Positions 1 to 13,600 of a stretch of 64,000 bases of DNA are shown one piece after another. The translations under genes and the position numbers were made by a program. The notes below the pieces were generated by a model, which saw only the letters and a program-made list of their open reading frames with translations, did no database searches and was not told the origin of the DNA. The stretch's first letter is position 1. Each line of letters starts with the position of its first letter. Source of the DNA: Epiperipatus broadwayi (Eukaryota; Onychophora; Udeonychophora; Euonychophora; Peripatidae); the NCBI GenBank assembly GCA_028023455.1, contig JAQFVV010013295.1:102468-166467 (forward strand). The letters are read 5' to 3'.

Positions 1-1441
1 GATGGTAAAATAAGTATAAAAAAAAAACCACTCAAACTATCTTCTCCCTCACTCTGCCACATGATGACCTGTTAGATCTTTGTCCTAAAGAATGATATTT
101 AAAGCCTATTTTATTGGTTTTTTAACCATTTACAAAAAGTTAATAGATGATTCAGGCTTGTCAAAAATAAATTATTTCCATTGCTGATTAAATCTAATAA
201 ATGATTTCCTCCTAATTTAAGTAATTGTTAAGCAGATTAGATATATATTCTGGCTTATTGCAAAACTCCTTCACTATCATTATAGTGGTCCCATAAAATC
301 TATTGACACTATTTATAGAATTTCAAATAAAACGATTTTTTTTAGAACAATCAAACTTGCTTTGAGGATGCCAACTATCTCTCATAATGAATCAAACATC
401 TTGAAATTTAATCAAATGATTAGATTCTCATGAAGTCATGTGACATTTGATCACACAAAGAAAGGTTCAATCCAGAAACTTTTAATTCTTAAATTCACCC
501 CATAATTCAATGTTAAAACCACACATGACAATTTAATAATGATTAAACATATAATATTCATTTTAGATACATACAGCTAAATTATCATTTTAAGAAAAAG
601 CCAATATAAATATTCATCACTTATATAACAATTATTAATCATTGTTTATATCTTTAAATATTTTGTTACAATCTTTCTAGAATTCAACAAAATCTATAAA
701 CTCCATTATATAAGTTGAGACTTAAAATTCATAAAATGTACTTAAGTGTACAAATGAAATACAGACCAGTACACAAAACAATCATCAATCAAGATACTTC
801 ATTTCCATAATGAGCTTCTCCAGCCTATGCTTAAATTTTGCATTAATCACTTAGCTACAGAAAAACTAGATGCTTCAACTAACTTTAGATGCACACACAC
901 ACACTCATTTCCAGAACATCTCTAAGTAGACACAATGAAACACAATGTATCTAAATGTATCATCAAAATGCTTTACAGAGGGAAATTGAAGCTTAATCTC
1001 ACAATCCATGGATTGCAGAAAGAGAGTTTTTTAAACATTACTTATATTCTGGCAAAAAGATAACAGCAGAATCTAAATTTGGACATTTCTTTGTGTGATT
1101 GCTAAGAACATTCACTCCAAATACTTTCTTTCATATCTCAATAAAAAAGAATTTTATATAGTGAGCAATTTTATTTGCAGTAAGAAATTTTATGATTGAT
1201 TTTTTTATACAATCATATAAAATTCATGACTTAAATATATGATCTATTCCATTATGTTATGAAGAAAATAAAGTTTAATTTAAAAAAAAAATAATTAAAA
1301 AAGTCAAGTCAATTCTGATAGACCTCTTGAAATCAACAAATTTGTTTTACAGAAACGAACTTTAAAAACACTTACAGATTCAGCTGAAACAATAACTTCA
1401 TTATTTGAAAATAATCTATAAGAAATAAACTTTAATTTTAC
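1..1441. other. ACAD10 intron 5 (part), nothing recognised
   Basis: AT-rich, CpG-poor sequence 3' of exon 5 on the minus strand. I looked for the NPTYY-type motif that opens the next ACAD10 domain and did not find it. There is a short (CA)n run near 893-904. Confidence 0.6.
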
Positions 1442-1601
1442 CAATATCTTGAAGTTGTAAAACATTCTGCAGATAACTAGTAAGTGAATCAATTGGAAGT
1501 TCCAGTCCTTTTCTCATACGTGTAGTTCCAGGAATATAATTAGTAAGAGGAAAAGAAAGAATCGATTCTAATTCTTTGACTGCTATTTTAGGATCTGAAA
1601 C
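1442..1601 (-). CDS. ACAD10: ACAD10 exon 5: linker before the APH-like domain
   Basis: This exon has 53 codons plus one base, with acceptor TTTTTTTAG| and donor ATTG|GTAAAA. It begins [15 protein letters not shown] and contains [15 protein letters not shown] and SYLQNVLQL. The AVKELE..L pattern, followed by a G(T/N)TR...(E/M)(L/I)P segment and a YL..LL helix, is the conserved linker of ACAD10. The next exon would carry the start of the APH-like kinase domain and is not in the window. Confidence 0.87.
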
Positions 1602-4600
1602 CTAAAAAAATTATATATAAAATCACTTAAATAAGTAAACAATATATATAGTTGAGGAAAGCAAATAAAAATGAGTTCATTTTTTATTTAAAAATTAAAA
1701 CTAACAATAAAAGGCAGTGAATTGATATAATAAACACTTGAAAAGTTTATCACTCCAAACGATTATATATCCATAAATTAAATACTGGAAGTATAAGATC
1801 ACTTAAATGAAGTAAAAAAGGGTATATTTAGTATTAATATTTAAAAAAGATGATAAAGAAGATATTAGAAATTACAGACTTATCAGTCTTTTATCAGCTC
1901 TATACAAAATTTTTACCAAAATAATTACAACTCATCTACAGTGAACTTTAGATTTTAACCAATCAAAAAAACAAGCTGAATTTAAGAGTGGTTTTAGTAC
2001 AGTGAGACATATTTGAATATTGAGAGAAGTTATAGAAAGGACCAATGAATATGATTTGACATTATGCTTTGTATTTATAGATTATGAAAAGACGTTTGAA
2101 TATATAAGCATTTCTTCACTGATTAAAGAATTGGATCATCAAGGTATAGACCCAGGATATTGTCATATTCTGAAAAATATCTATAAAAATGCAACAGCAA
2201 CAATTAGATTACATAATGATACTAAAAAGATTAACACTGAGAAGATTGTATAATAGGATGATTTCATATCTCCAAATTTTTTTACAGCAGTTTTGCAAGT
2301 AATATTTTTGTATTAAAATGGGAAGCTAAGGAAGTAAAAGTAAATGAAGATTATTTAATTCATATAGATTTTGCAGCATCTGTTTTGCAAATAATACTTT
2401 AGAGTTTCAAGAAGTGTTACAAGAGTCATCAAATGAACATCAGAATAGGATTAAAGGTAAATGTTAAAAAGACTAAAGTAATGTTAGATAGATTTTCTCA
2501 AAAAGAAAATAAAAATTGATAATGATGAGTTAGAAAAAGTTAACAACTACATATACTTTGGTCAGATTATTACTACAGATGGAAACAATGGATAAAGTTA
2601 ATCATAGAATTAAACTTTAACACAGGCAAAACTCTCCATACAGTAGTGCCACTCAATGCCAACCAGAGTAATCAATGGATGCCAGAAGGCTTGTGCATAA
2701 AATCCCCAACTAGTGCCTACTTATCCAATCTCCCCAGACTAGTTTCTGGCTTGTGAGGAGCTTTGAATCTGATAGCATGGCATCTAGATCTTAGGATCTA
2801 ATGCAACCCTCCAGCAACCACCTTTTATCTCTACTTAACTACAAAACTATGAGAATAAAATTGAAAACACCTTAATATTTTCAATCTAAGCTCAATAGCT
2901 TATATAATCATATGGGTCTGAACCCAGTTCAGTACTCATACATTTTGATGGAGGGTTGCATTAGATGCTAAGATCTAGATGCAGTGCTCTCAGATCAAAA
3001 GCTCCTCACTGATGAAGGCCACAAGCCAGAAACTAGTCTGGGGAGATTGGATGAGTTGGCACTAGATGGGGATTTTATGCACAAGCCTTCTGGAATCCAT
3101 TGATTACTCTGGTTGGCACTGAGTGGCACTACTGTATGGAGAGTTTTGCCTGTGTTAATAACAGAAATGTGCTAGTAGAAGAAATAGTGATCATGTGATG
3201 TTTAGTAGAATTAAACTTTGTTGAAGTGTTTTTGGTAGAAATTATTTAATATTAAAAGGAAATATGCCTATGTGTTGAAAAGAAAGGTTTTTTAATAAAT
3301 GTGTTTTACCAGTTCTTACTTATGAATTTGAGACTTGGAGCTTAATAGAAGAGCAACACAGAGACTTCAGATCACTCCACGAAGTATGGAGAGATGCATG
3401 TTACAAAACAAAAAAAAAATTGAAAATGAAATATATGGGTAAGATGACAAACAAGCATTACTAACATCATTGAAAGAATTAAGAGACTGCAGTGGGGTTG
3501 AGCTGGACATATTGCTAGTAGAGTTAATAACAGATGGACAGTTGAAATCTTAAACCAGATTCCAAGAGATTGTAAAAGATATAGAGACTACACATGAGAT
3601 GGATATGAAATAAGGAAGTGTGTTGGAGATGCTAGAGATCGGAGAAGATAGATTGAATTTGTAGAGACTTTCATTCTGCAGTGGATCAATGATAAATAAT
3701 AAAATTACACTTGCTATTCTCTATGAGGTTATTACCTGAATAAATAATTGTTTTACTAGAGTTTTTCTATACTTTGCCCCAAAAATTTTCTGTAGCATAA
3801 TTGATTTCATTTAAGACAGCTTTATCTTTTACTGATGCCATCGCATTCTTAGAAAATGATATTCATAAAAAAGAGAGAGAAAAATATTAAATTGTTGATT
3901 GTTGTAAAATATTTTAAGATAGCTCTTTTAAGTAATGAGCTTATTAAAGCTTATTATGGAATAAATTAGGCATGAATATTCTCACTGGGTTTGTGTGTTG
4001 GGGGATATTTTGCTGAGTAAAATGGTGAAGCTAAAGAAATCAAAAATATATATGAAGATTTTTTAATTCATCTAGATTTTGCAGATGATTTTGCTGTTTT
4101 TGTAAATAATGCTTCAGGGCTTCAGAAAATGTTGCAAAAGTTATCAGATGAAAGTAGGATTAAAGATAAACACTAAAAAAAAAAACTAAAGTAATGTACA
4201 ATAAATTTAAAGAAAATTAAGATTGATAATCATAAATTAAAATAAGTTATCAACTACAAATACCTTAGTAGAATATTAATACAGATGAAAACATAAAGGT
4301 TAAAATAAATCATGGAATTAAACATGGGTAGAGTATTTTTGGTAGAAAGAATTTAGTAGGAAACATGCCTGGGTACTTGAAAGAAAAACTTCTAATAGAT
4401 ATGTTTTAACAGTTCTTACTTGCGGATCTGAGACTTGGACACTTAATAGAAGAGCAATACAAAGACTTCATATTCTTCTGGAAATTATAAAAAGATCTTT
4501 GATGGGAATACCAAAAAGAGATAAAAAGTGAAGTACTTTTCTGAAAAAATAATAAATATCACTCGCATCAATGAAAGAATTAAAATAATAAAATGGAGTT

Positions 4601-7600
4601 GGGAAAAGCATAATGCTATAAGAAATGACAATAGACAGGAAATTAAAGTCTTACACTGGATCCAAAAGATTGTATAAGATCTAGAGATAAACCATATGTA
4701 AGAAGAATAGATGAAATGAGTAAGTTTGTTAGTATGATGTGGAGAAGAAAAGTTATGGATCAGAGAAATAGGATTAAAATTGAAAAGACCATCATCTTGT
4801 AAGGACCTGATAATGATAGTATAATTAAAATGCTCTTATTGACAATATTAGATATTGGTCATAATAGTAAATTTACATTTTAGATAAATAATCAAAATTA
4901 CCATAACTTATTCACATTTTGATGCATAATATTTTTAAAATTATATTCTTTCTTCTGATAATTTTTTTACCGGTTTTTTTTTTTAGATTGTAAAGTTTAA
5001 ATTCATTTTTATATTGCACTGCCTACAAAATTTTAAATAATATGATCTAAAAAAACGATTAAAGAAATTTATTAATTTCATTCTAATTAGCAGATGGCAA
5101 TTTAAAAAAATTATCACATATTAGAATTTAAATACTATAAAATACATTTAACTTAAATATTGTTTTTATAAAATTGTATAATGTTTATAAAAATAGTATA
5201 AGCAAACAAAAGGCAATGTACTAAATTTACATATTGTTAGATTATTTGAGTAATGTTCATATATATATTTACATGCTCTCCTAACCATTTCCAATAATTA
5301 TCATCTGGCTTTCTCAGCTCTCATTAAGAATATTGTAAATACAAAAATTTATTTATATACAAGTTTAATTTATAAAAAATGCCTATATTTTTCAACTGGC
5401 ATTTATTTCAATCAGTACATACATTAATGACTTTAAATCTTTTTTTTTTTCATGTGTCATAGCATTGGCCAGGAAGTGAATCTACTAACCCAGGACAACT
5501 GCTTGTAAGGCAGCTGTGCTGACCACTCGACCACCAACACTTGACAAATCATTTTTATTATTAAAAATTATTGCATACAATCTTTAAAACTATTATAAAT
5601 TTGTATGAGAGTTACTTTAATTTTAGTCTGACACTTTTGCACCATTTATGCACCCAATATTATATTTCCATGAATTATTTCTTTTAAGCCAATAAACATC
5701 ACATGATCACCATTTCTTATGCTTGCTTATAACTGTTGTTAAAACAGGCAAAACTCACTATACGTATTGCCACACACAACAAGTTAGAGTAATCAATGGA
5801 TTCCAGAAGGCTTGTGCATAAAATCCCCATCTAGTGCCTACTCATCCAATGTCCCCAGACTAGTTTCTGGCGTATGACCTTTGTCAGTGAGGAGCCTTGG
5901 ATCTGAGAACACCGCACCTAGATCTTAGGATCTAATGCAACCCTCCAGCAGACACCTTTTATCTCCACTTTACTATTGTAACAGTAGCTGGGTTCAAACC
6001 CGGTTACAAGAAAGTGAAAAGCGTGTACGCATTACTCTCAATACAGGTATATATTCAAGCGGGCGATAAAGGGTTAAAAATATATCTAATTATACATATA
6101 TATACGTGCGTGAAGTAAATTTTAAATTCTTTTTCTTTATTATTCTTTTTTTTGTTGTTAGAAAATAAATGGGGAAGGGATTGATTAGTAAGCATTATTT
6201 ATTTAGAATGTTTTACTTTTAAAATATTACAAATTAACAAAATTACAGTTGTGCGTAAATATGTTATAAATTGTTTAGAATATTGATTTAAGTTTCAATT
6301 ATATTTCAAATTAACGAGGGTAGCAAAAAGGAAATATTGTTTGTGCCTTCAAGCAATTCTGTGTTTGAATCACAATCGCTAATTGCTGAAAAAAATAAAA
6401 TTCCAAGAAAAAGCCAAAGAATGTTTGACCAAAAAGAATAGATTCCAGGAATGACGGCACCACCAAAACAATGGAAATGTAAATTAAAAGAAGTAAAAGT
6501 AATTTGGAAAGGAAAACCTATTCAAAGAAAAAGACTTAGATTGAAGATCCGATAAAAAAAAAAAAAGAAAAATTTCCTTTGTCTGAGAAATGAAGATTAA
6601 TTAGACAAAAAATTAATTAATGAGAATTTGAGAAAGGAAAAAGACAGATTCAGTTAGATTGTGACTGCTGAGTGAGACAGACTCATAAAGATATAGAAAA
6701 AAATATTTAACATGATGGGGTAAGGACCATACGTAAAAGGCTTCATCATCCCAGCCGATGCAAACTGACTATAAACCGCCTACCACCGAAGAACCTAGGA
6801 ACCTAGCAAATACACCGGATTACTGAACATAAAATGAAATAGAAAAGAATCGTACATCCCAAAATATGAATTTATTTGATTTGAAAATTATATTAGACAA
6901 GACTCTACCTATGGCTCCGCCATTACTTATGGACATCTGATATGCTTCATTACGTTCTAATCCCATACCCCGGGGTTTCGTCAGGTAAAGTGAACTCTAA
7001 TTGCTTATAGCTACCCTCGAAAATAACAAACTTTCTTAAATTATTTCATAACATAAAATTATTGCGTACAACTGTATAATAAAATGTTTTTTTCTTATAT
7101 ATATAAATTAATGAATTTAAAAGAATTGTTCAGGATGGGAACTATATTAATAGCTCTGATGAGTGTTGGAATAGAATTAAAGAGGGATTCTTGAAAATAG
7201 CAAAAAATGAAATAGGTATTATTCGTGCGAGAAAAACTAAAAGACCTTGGATAACTGAAGGTATGTTGGAAAAGATGGAAATGCGGAGATGGTGGAAGAA
7301 TGTAAATACTGAGGAAGGGCAAAAGGAATATAGGAAATTTAATAATGAATTAAGAAGAGAAACAGATTTAGCAAAAGAAAAGTGGTTGGAGCAAGAATGT
7401 AAAGAGATAGAAAGGTTTCAACAGATGAAATAATATGATCTAGCATTTGATAGAATACAAAGTATTTCTTGGGAGAAAAAGACATGGGTAGCAAGTGAGA
7501 TTGCGGATAAGAATGGAAGAAGGTTAACCAATAGTAATGATATATTAAAAAGATGGAAAGAATATATTCGGTATCTGTTTAGTAGAGGAAATAATTTAAT

Positions 7601-10600
7601 TAGTTATGAACCTGAAAATGAAGAAGATGTTGCAATGGATGATAGAGGTATGGACATACTGCCAGATGAAGTAAGAAAGGCAATCGCACAAATGAAGAAT
7701 GGTAAGGCTATTGGATTTGATGCAGTACCTATAGAATTTTTGAGAGAAATGGGAGAATTTACTATGAAGGAAATAGTTGGACTTTGCAATTTGATATATA
7801 ATAGTGGAGTTTGGCCTGAAGATTTTTTAAGAACTATAGTGATTCCAATTGCTAAAAAGAAGAAAGCTGTTAAATGTGAAGAGTATAGGACAATAAGTGT
7901 ATTGTCTCATGTTTCTAAGGTGTTATTGAGGATTTTAACTCAAAGGATTTATGGGAAGGTTGACTATTATATTGCTGAAGAACAGTTTGGTTTTCGGAAA
8001 GGGAAAAGCACAAGAGATGCTATTGGTATTGTTAGGACAATTGCAGAAAGATATATTGAAAGAGATAAAGGAATTGGTATATGTTTTGTGGATTTAGAAA
8101 AGGCATTTGATAGAGTAAGCTGGAATAAACTGATGTCTATCTTAAGAGATAAAGGAGTATTCTGGAAAGAAAGATGATTGATATGGAATATGTATAATGG
8201 GCAAAGAATAAGAGTTAGATTTGGATGTAATGAGATTGATGAAGTGAATATAGAAAGTGGAGTTAGGCAAGGATGTAGTATGTCACCTGTTTTGTTTAAT
8301 ATTTATTTAGAAGATATGATAAATAATTATTTGGACTGTGGAGAAGCAAATGTTGGAGGGAGAGTAATAAAGTGTATAAGATTTGCAGATGATATGGCTC
8401 TTATTGCTGAGGAAGAAAAGGATCTTCAGAATATGTTGAATAAATTGGAAGAAGGATGTATGGCATATGAAATAAAGATTAATATTGAAAAGACTAAGTG
8501 TTTATGGATAGGGAGAGATGCAAAAAGACTGCAAATTGGAATCCATGATGACATGGTGCAGCAGGTGAAGGGATTTAGATATTTGGGTTGTTGGTTGAGT
8601 GAGAATGGAAGAAGTGAAGATGAAGTTAAAAGAAGAATAGCATTGGCAAAGGTGACATTTGTAAAAAGAAAGAAGATATTCTGTGTACCTATGGAAAGAG
8701 AATTTAGGAAAAGATTAATTAAATGTTATGTGTGGAGTGTATTAATGTATGGTTGTGAGACATGGACATTGAGTAATAGAATTAAGAAACGACTGGAAGC
8801 TTTTGAGATGTGGACATGGAAAAAAATGGAAAAAATCAGTTGGGTGAATAAAATAACAAATGAAGAAGTTTTGAAAAGAGTTAATGAGGAAAGAAGATTG
8901 ATTGAAAGTATCAAAGAGAGAAAGAGAAACTGGATTGGACATATACTAAGAAAAGATTATAGTTTAATGAAAGATGTTTTGGAAGGAATGGTGAGTGGAA
9001 ATAAAAAGAAAGGACGGAAGAGATTGACATTATTGGATGATATACGAGATGGAAGGGGTTATGTGGAATTGAGGAAGTGGGCAAGGAAGAGAATGGAATG
9101 GAAGAATGGATGAACTGATGTAGTGACTAATCTCTGGACCTGTCTATTGGACAGACTACTATTGATGATATATAAATTAATACGTATTTATTCTAAATTA
9201 AATGTTTTATTATTTCATTTATGATTTGGGAGCTTATTATATATTTTAAATGGGGGGGATAAGAATTGATTTACATAGATAGCGTTTAGATAATAATAAA
9301 ATGTAGTACAGATTTACTTTTGCATTAGAATTATTCAGTAATTATCATTTACGTTTTCTAATTACTTCATTTGTCAAATAAAGTCCAATGATTCAAATAT
9401 GTCCGAGGTAAACGGATACGTCTATAAGTGCATTATAAATTAATTACAAACCTATATTTTTTTTTTGTGTTATCTCCGTTCATTCCTATAGGTTTTTTCT
9501 CCCCACCATGGAAGTGAGTTAGCTTGGGTCAGGAACCTCGTTAATCGGGAAATATAATTCTCACCGTAACAGTGAGTTTGGCGCTTGAGGTCATCGATAA
9601 ATTGACGCTCATAAATATATTCTCCCGTAGACATTTTTTTTATATTTAGATCTTATTCAAGATATAAAGGCTACTGGAAACTTTTATTCATTTATCTTAA
9701 ATCCCATTTACGCAACACTTAAAATTTGCATCAAGTGAACAATACTTGTATGAATAATTCGTATCAGAATTTTCTTTGGTGGGTAATATTTAAATATTAC
9801 CTACAGGTGTTATGGCGACTAAACAGCCATAGAAATTCCATCTAGTCTACGGTTTAGCTTACTTGTCTATTTCTTGAGATCTATATTATTTGGTTTAAGT
9901 TCACCCATCGGAGATAGACGAGAGAAAGGGGTTGCCCATAAAACTACAAAACTATGAGTCTTAAATTGAAAACACCTTAATATTTTCAATTCAAGCCCAT
10001 CAGCTTATATAGTCATATAGGTCTGAACTCAGTTCAGTACCTATACATTTTGGTGTCTTTGGTTCTTTAATAACCATAGCCACCACTATCCTATTAGGCA
10101 GGAATGGTTTTAAGCCAATAAACATCATTATTTCTTTTACTAAATTTTACTTCAAACATATAGTCGTAAATATTGGAATATATATATATAAGTAGTTTCT
10201 AATATGCATTTTGACCAGAACAAGTATCTTCAGTTAAACTTCCCAATAGACATATATTAGATTATGTATTAACCACTAATTGTTTTATAATAAAGTTATT
10301 GTATACATATATTTTATCTTTAATAGAATTTAAAGTTTATAACTGTTATTAAAGAAATATAATTATTTCTACCCTATTAAAAATGATTAAAGATCATTTG
10401 AGTATTTACTGAAAAATTGTTATTTGAAATAAACACTAATTGAAAAGTATAGACAATTATAAATTAAGTTTATATAATTTAGATAACCATATAAAGCAAT
10501 ATATGAGTATTGAAGCTGGAAATATAGTACATATTTCTGCTTCACCTAGTGCCAATGTCATCAGCACTAGTCTGGGTTTGAACCCAATCTTTATTAACTG

Positions 10601-13600
10601 ACACCCATCTCGTAATAGGTGGTAGTATATTTTAAGCAATATTATAATCTTTTATATTTTATTAATCTTATTTTATAATTAAAACTAACCTTTTTATATT
10701 AGTTTATTTATTTTATATTTGTAAAAATGTATATTGTGTTTATTTTATTAAATTGAATTGAATCCTATATATCTATAAAATCTTACAAATATTTCAAATT
10801 CTTTACTAAAGTTCATTTTTCTTCAATTAATCAGTTGGTAACATTTTATATTTATCTTTTAATCAATGTACATTTGAGAATCAATTATTTAAACAATGTA
10901 ATATTTGTAAGAAATATTTTGTAAATTTCTATTTAAGTTTATGTCAAATATTAAATTTGAAAGTCATTGTACCAAATTCCTAAAATTTTTCTGAATAAAA
11001 TTTACATTTTTGTTAATCTAAATCTTAATTAAATAGGCTTTCTTAGTACAATGACTGATAAACTGAATATGCTTGTTGTTGTTTTGTTTTAATTAGCAAA
11101 TCAACCCTTGGGGCATGTTAATGCAGAATTATAGATTTCCCTTCAAAGCAGGCACCAACCTCAGAGAACTTCTTAGAGCAATTACAATTGGTGGAGGTCA
11201 GTATAGATTGAATCCTATAGATAAAACCAGATCAAATAAATAGTGGAAATTTTTGATAAGAAGGGATTATTATTGAAAAGAGTTCATTGAAGAGAAGTAA
11301 TTAGTATATATAGTACATCGTGCAAAGAATGACTGGGTTAAAAGATCGACCGTTGCTTTCCGGAGCTCTGTCCCACCAGCTCATCAATGCTATCCAGTGC
11401 TTTCAACATCTAGCCTGAGATTTTACTGTGTCAAGGAAGCCTGAAATGATCTGACTGTATAAATGTCCGTGTCAAGTGATGGAACATCTCCCAATAGGTA
11501 TATTATAATCTCCAATTTGCTGCAAAGCCACTGTTTCTATTTTACTTGTTTAAATCAATGTTAATTTATATTTATATTATCTATATCTGTTTATATAACT
11601 TAGTTTTAAAATGCATCTTAATTTTTTTCTCTTAAATTTAAAATCTCAATTCTTATCAAAATCCCACATTATTTTGTTGTGGCAAATTTAAATTAAATTT
11701 TGTTGGTTTATTTATAATATTGACTTTCTGAAATTGCCAAGTACGAAATTCAATGAGCTATTAACTTTAAATTCTCTCCCTCTTATTTTTCCAGTCAAAA
11801 TCATTACAGGAGACTTATTTCCCATAAATTAATTAATAGAAAGCTCGTTTAGTTTTGTACATCATATTAAAAATTTATTTTGAATGATTGAAATTATTTT
11901 AAAAGTATCTTATTAGCACCTCCAATTTTAAATAGCCCTGTAATTATTTCTGAAAGAATAAAGAATTTTAGTAAATCAGTTAAGTAAATCTATTACGATT
12001 TCTGTAAAACGTATATCTTGAAAGAAAATTGTTGAAAGCATTTTATCAGTACATGTTTCATACATATATTTTATTCATCAAAAAAAAAATAGTAAAAAAA
12101 TTTGATGTATAATTTGTTATGCTGTATATTTGTCAAACTTCACCATCAGTGAGTTTGATATCCAATGCCCCTTCTATGTTAATTAAAGACAATCTCATTT
12201 GTAATCTTTGATAAACTATTTAATAACTTATTAATAAATGAAATATTTGGAAAGTGGAAAACAATTTATATTCTAAATTTTAATTCTTGCCTTCCCCTTT
12301 TATATTATGTTTTATGATTCATTAATGGACTAAAGCTTCTGGGGACTTTCTATCATGTCAGGGAGCTGATTATTTTAATCAGGAATTAAGTTATTAATTT
12401 TGTTAGTGATACATTATCTATCTATATATGTCTAAGACATTATGTATTTATAGCAACAACCATTCATTTATTATTATTATTTTGCTTTGCTAATTGCCTC
12501 TTAGGACCTTTGGAATTTCAAATATGACCAGTCCAATCTTTCACTTTCCCTCAAAGTAGATGTGGTTAATACCAAGGGATTCTTTTTGGGCATTGCCATT
12601 AAGATGTGTATGGGAAGTCCAGCACATCAAAATATTATTATGATTATTTAGAGACATGTTTTGGCTGGAGGGCCAGCATTTCTCATCATCTAGTTGTATT
12701 TACTAGGAATTTTCTTTAGCAAAGCCACCCAGAGGTTCATAACAGACCTCATTTATTTTTGTTGTAATCTATAATAGCATGCTGCCTTCTTCATCATTTT
12801 ATATTTTTATTTAGAAAACCTGAAATGCTCTCTGCCATGATGGCACATCCTTCACAAACAAATCCCAATTAATTAAATCTGACTATATGATTGTCAATTA
12901 TTTATTTAAGAACTACTTTGCTTTCCACACTCATTATAGAAAACTGATTTAAATATAATAGTGTTATAAATGCACATCTTTCATATCTTGTTATCTATTT
13001 ATATTTATATATAAAATAGATTCATTTGTAATCTTTTAAATAGGGCTAATAATATTTTATTGCTGATTAGTTTTGGCAGAGCAATTAACAAACTTTTACA
13101 TTGTTGTCAAAGCCACATCAAAATGAATTAAATAAAAATAACCAAGTTGTATAAACAAAACCCAACTTATTTTGTAACTAAATTTCTTAATAAATTCCTG
13201 TAATATTATTTTAAATAAGCTTAGTTTGTCATCACTCCAAATCTCTAAGGTTAATTACTCTATATATTTATAATATTTCCTTGATTTAATTCACTTCTTT
13301 ATAATGTTGCCAGAAAGAATTATTATTATTATGGTTCAAACCATTAGTAATCGATGTCCAATCACCTCTGTACCATTCTGCAATTCACTAAATCATTAAT
13401 TTCTTCTATAAACCCATTATTATTTTGAGTTTTTTTGTAAACCATGACCTCCAGCTGGGACGGAATAAAATCAAGCACTGCTCGTGTCATCACAAACGTT
13501 ATCCATTAGTCAGAGAGGCAATAGTTCAGGCAAATAGGTTAAGATTCACCCTTGCCCTGACATCTGTATCTTGTGCATGGTTGGATTCAATGTACTTTTG

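Larger units (their letters stand above)
5976..9941. mobile_element. Unclassified insertion inside the P1 element (itself hosting a LINE)
   Basis: The host repeat is interrupted after ACTTTACTA (ends 5975) and resumes with AACTACAAAACTATGAG at 9942. The insert may be flanked by a 4-5-bp duplication ending ACTA. It begins TTGTAACAGTAGC, includes a short palindrome around GGGTTCAAACCC (5989-6001), and ends GGGGTTGCCCATAA. Without the LINE it is about 1.9 kb, with no long ORF. It has noticeably more CpG and G+C than the surrounding intron, especially 6720-7030 and 9400-9935. I do not recognise the family. Confidence 0.55.
5687..10127. mobile_element. P1 PLE-like element, enlarged by nested insertions, 13-bp target duplication
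   Basis: Identical 13-bp copies of ATTATTTCTTTTA flank the element at 5674-5686 and 10128-10140. The left piece (5687-5975) matches the arm of the 2619-3205 element. The right piece (9942-10127) matches its unique middle and then returns to AAGCCAATAAACATC, the same sequence found at the left end, so the terminal sequence is repeated directly. Removing the inner insert restores an element of about 475 bp. The left piece carries a damaged core, CTGACAA, on the minus strand near 5890. Confidence 0.8.

Noticed and set aside
1304-1492. 62-codon ORF overlapping exon 5
   Set aside because: It uses a different frame from exon 5 and lacks the ACAD10 signature; it is a chance frame running into the intron.
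5463-5540. Functional tRNA gene
   Set aside because: Only A-box, anticodon-like stem and remnants of a B-box are present. The acceptor stem does not close, and a related fragment elsewhere shows it is a SINE.
8726-8942. Minus-strand ORFs across the LINE
   Set aside because: They are shadows of the plus-strand reverse transcriptase frame.
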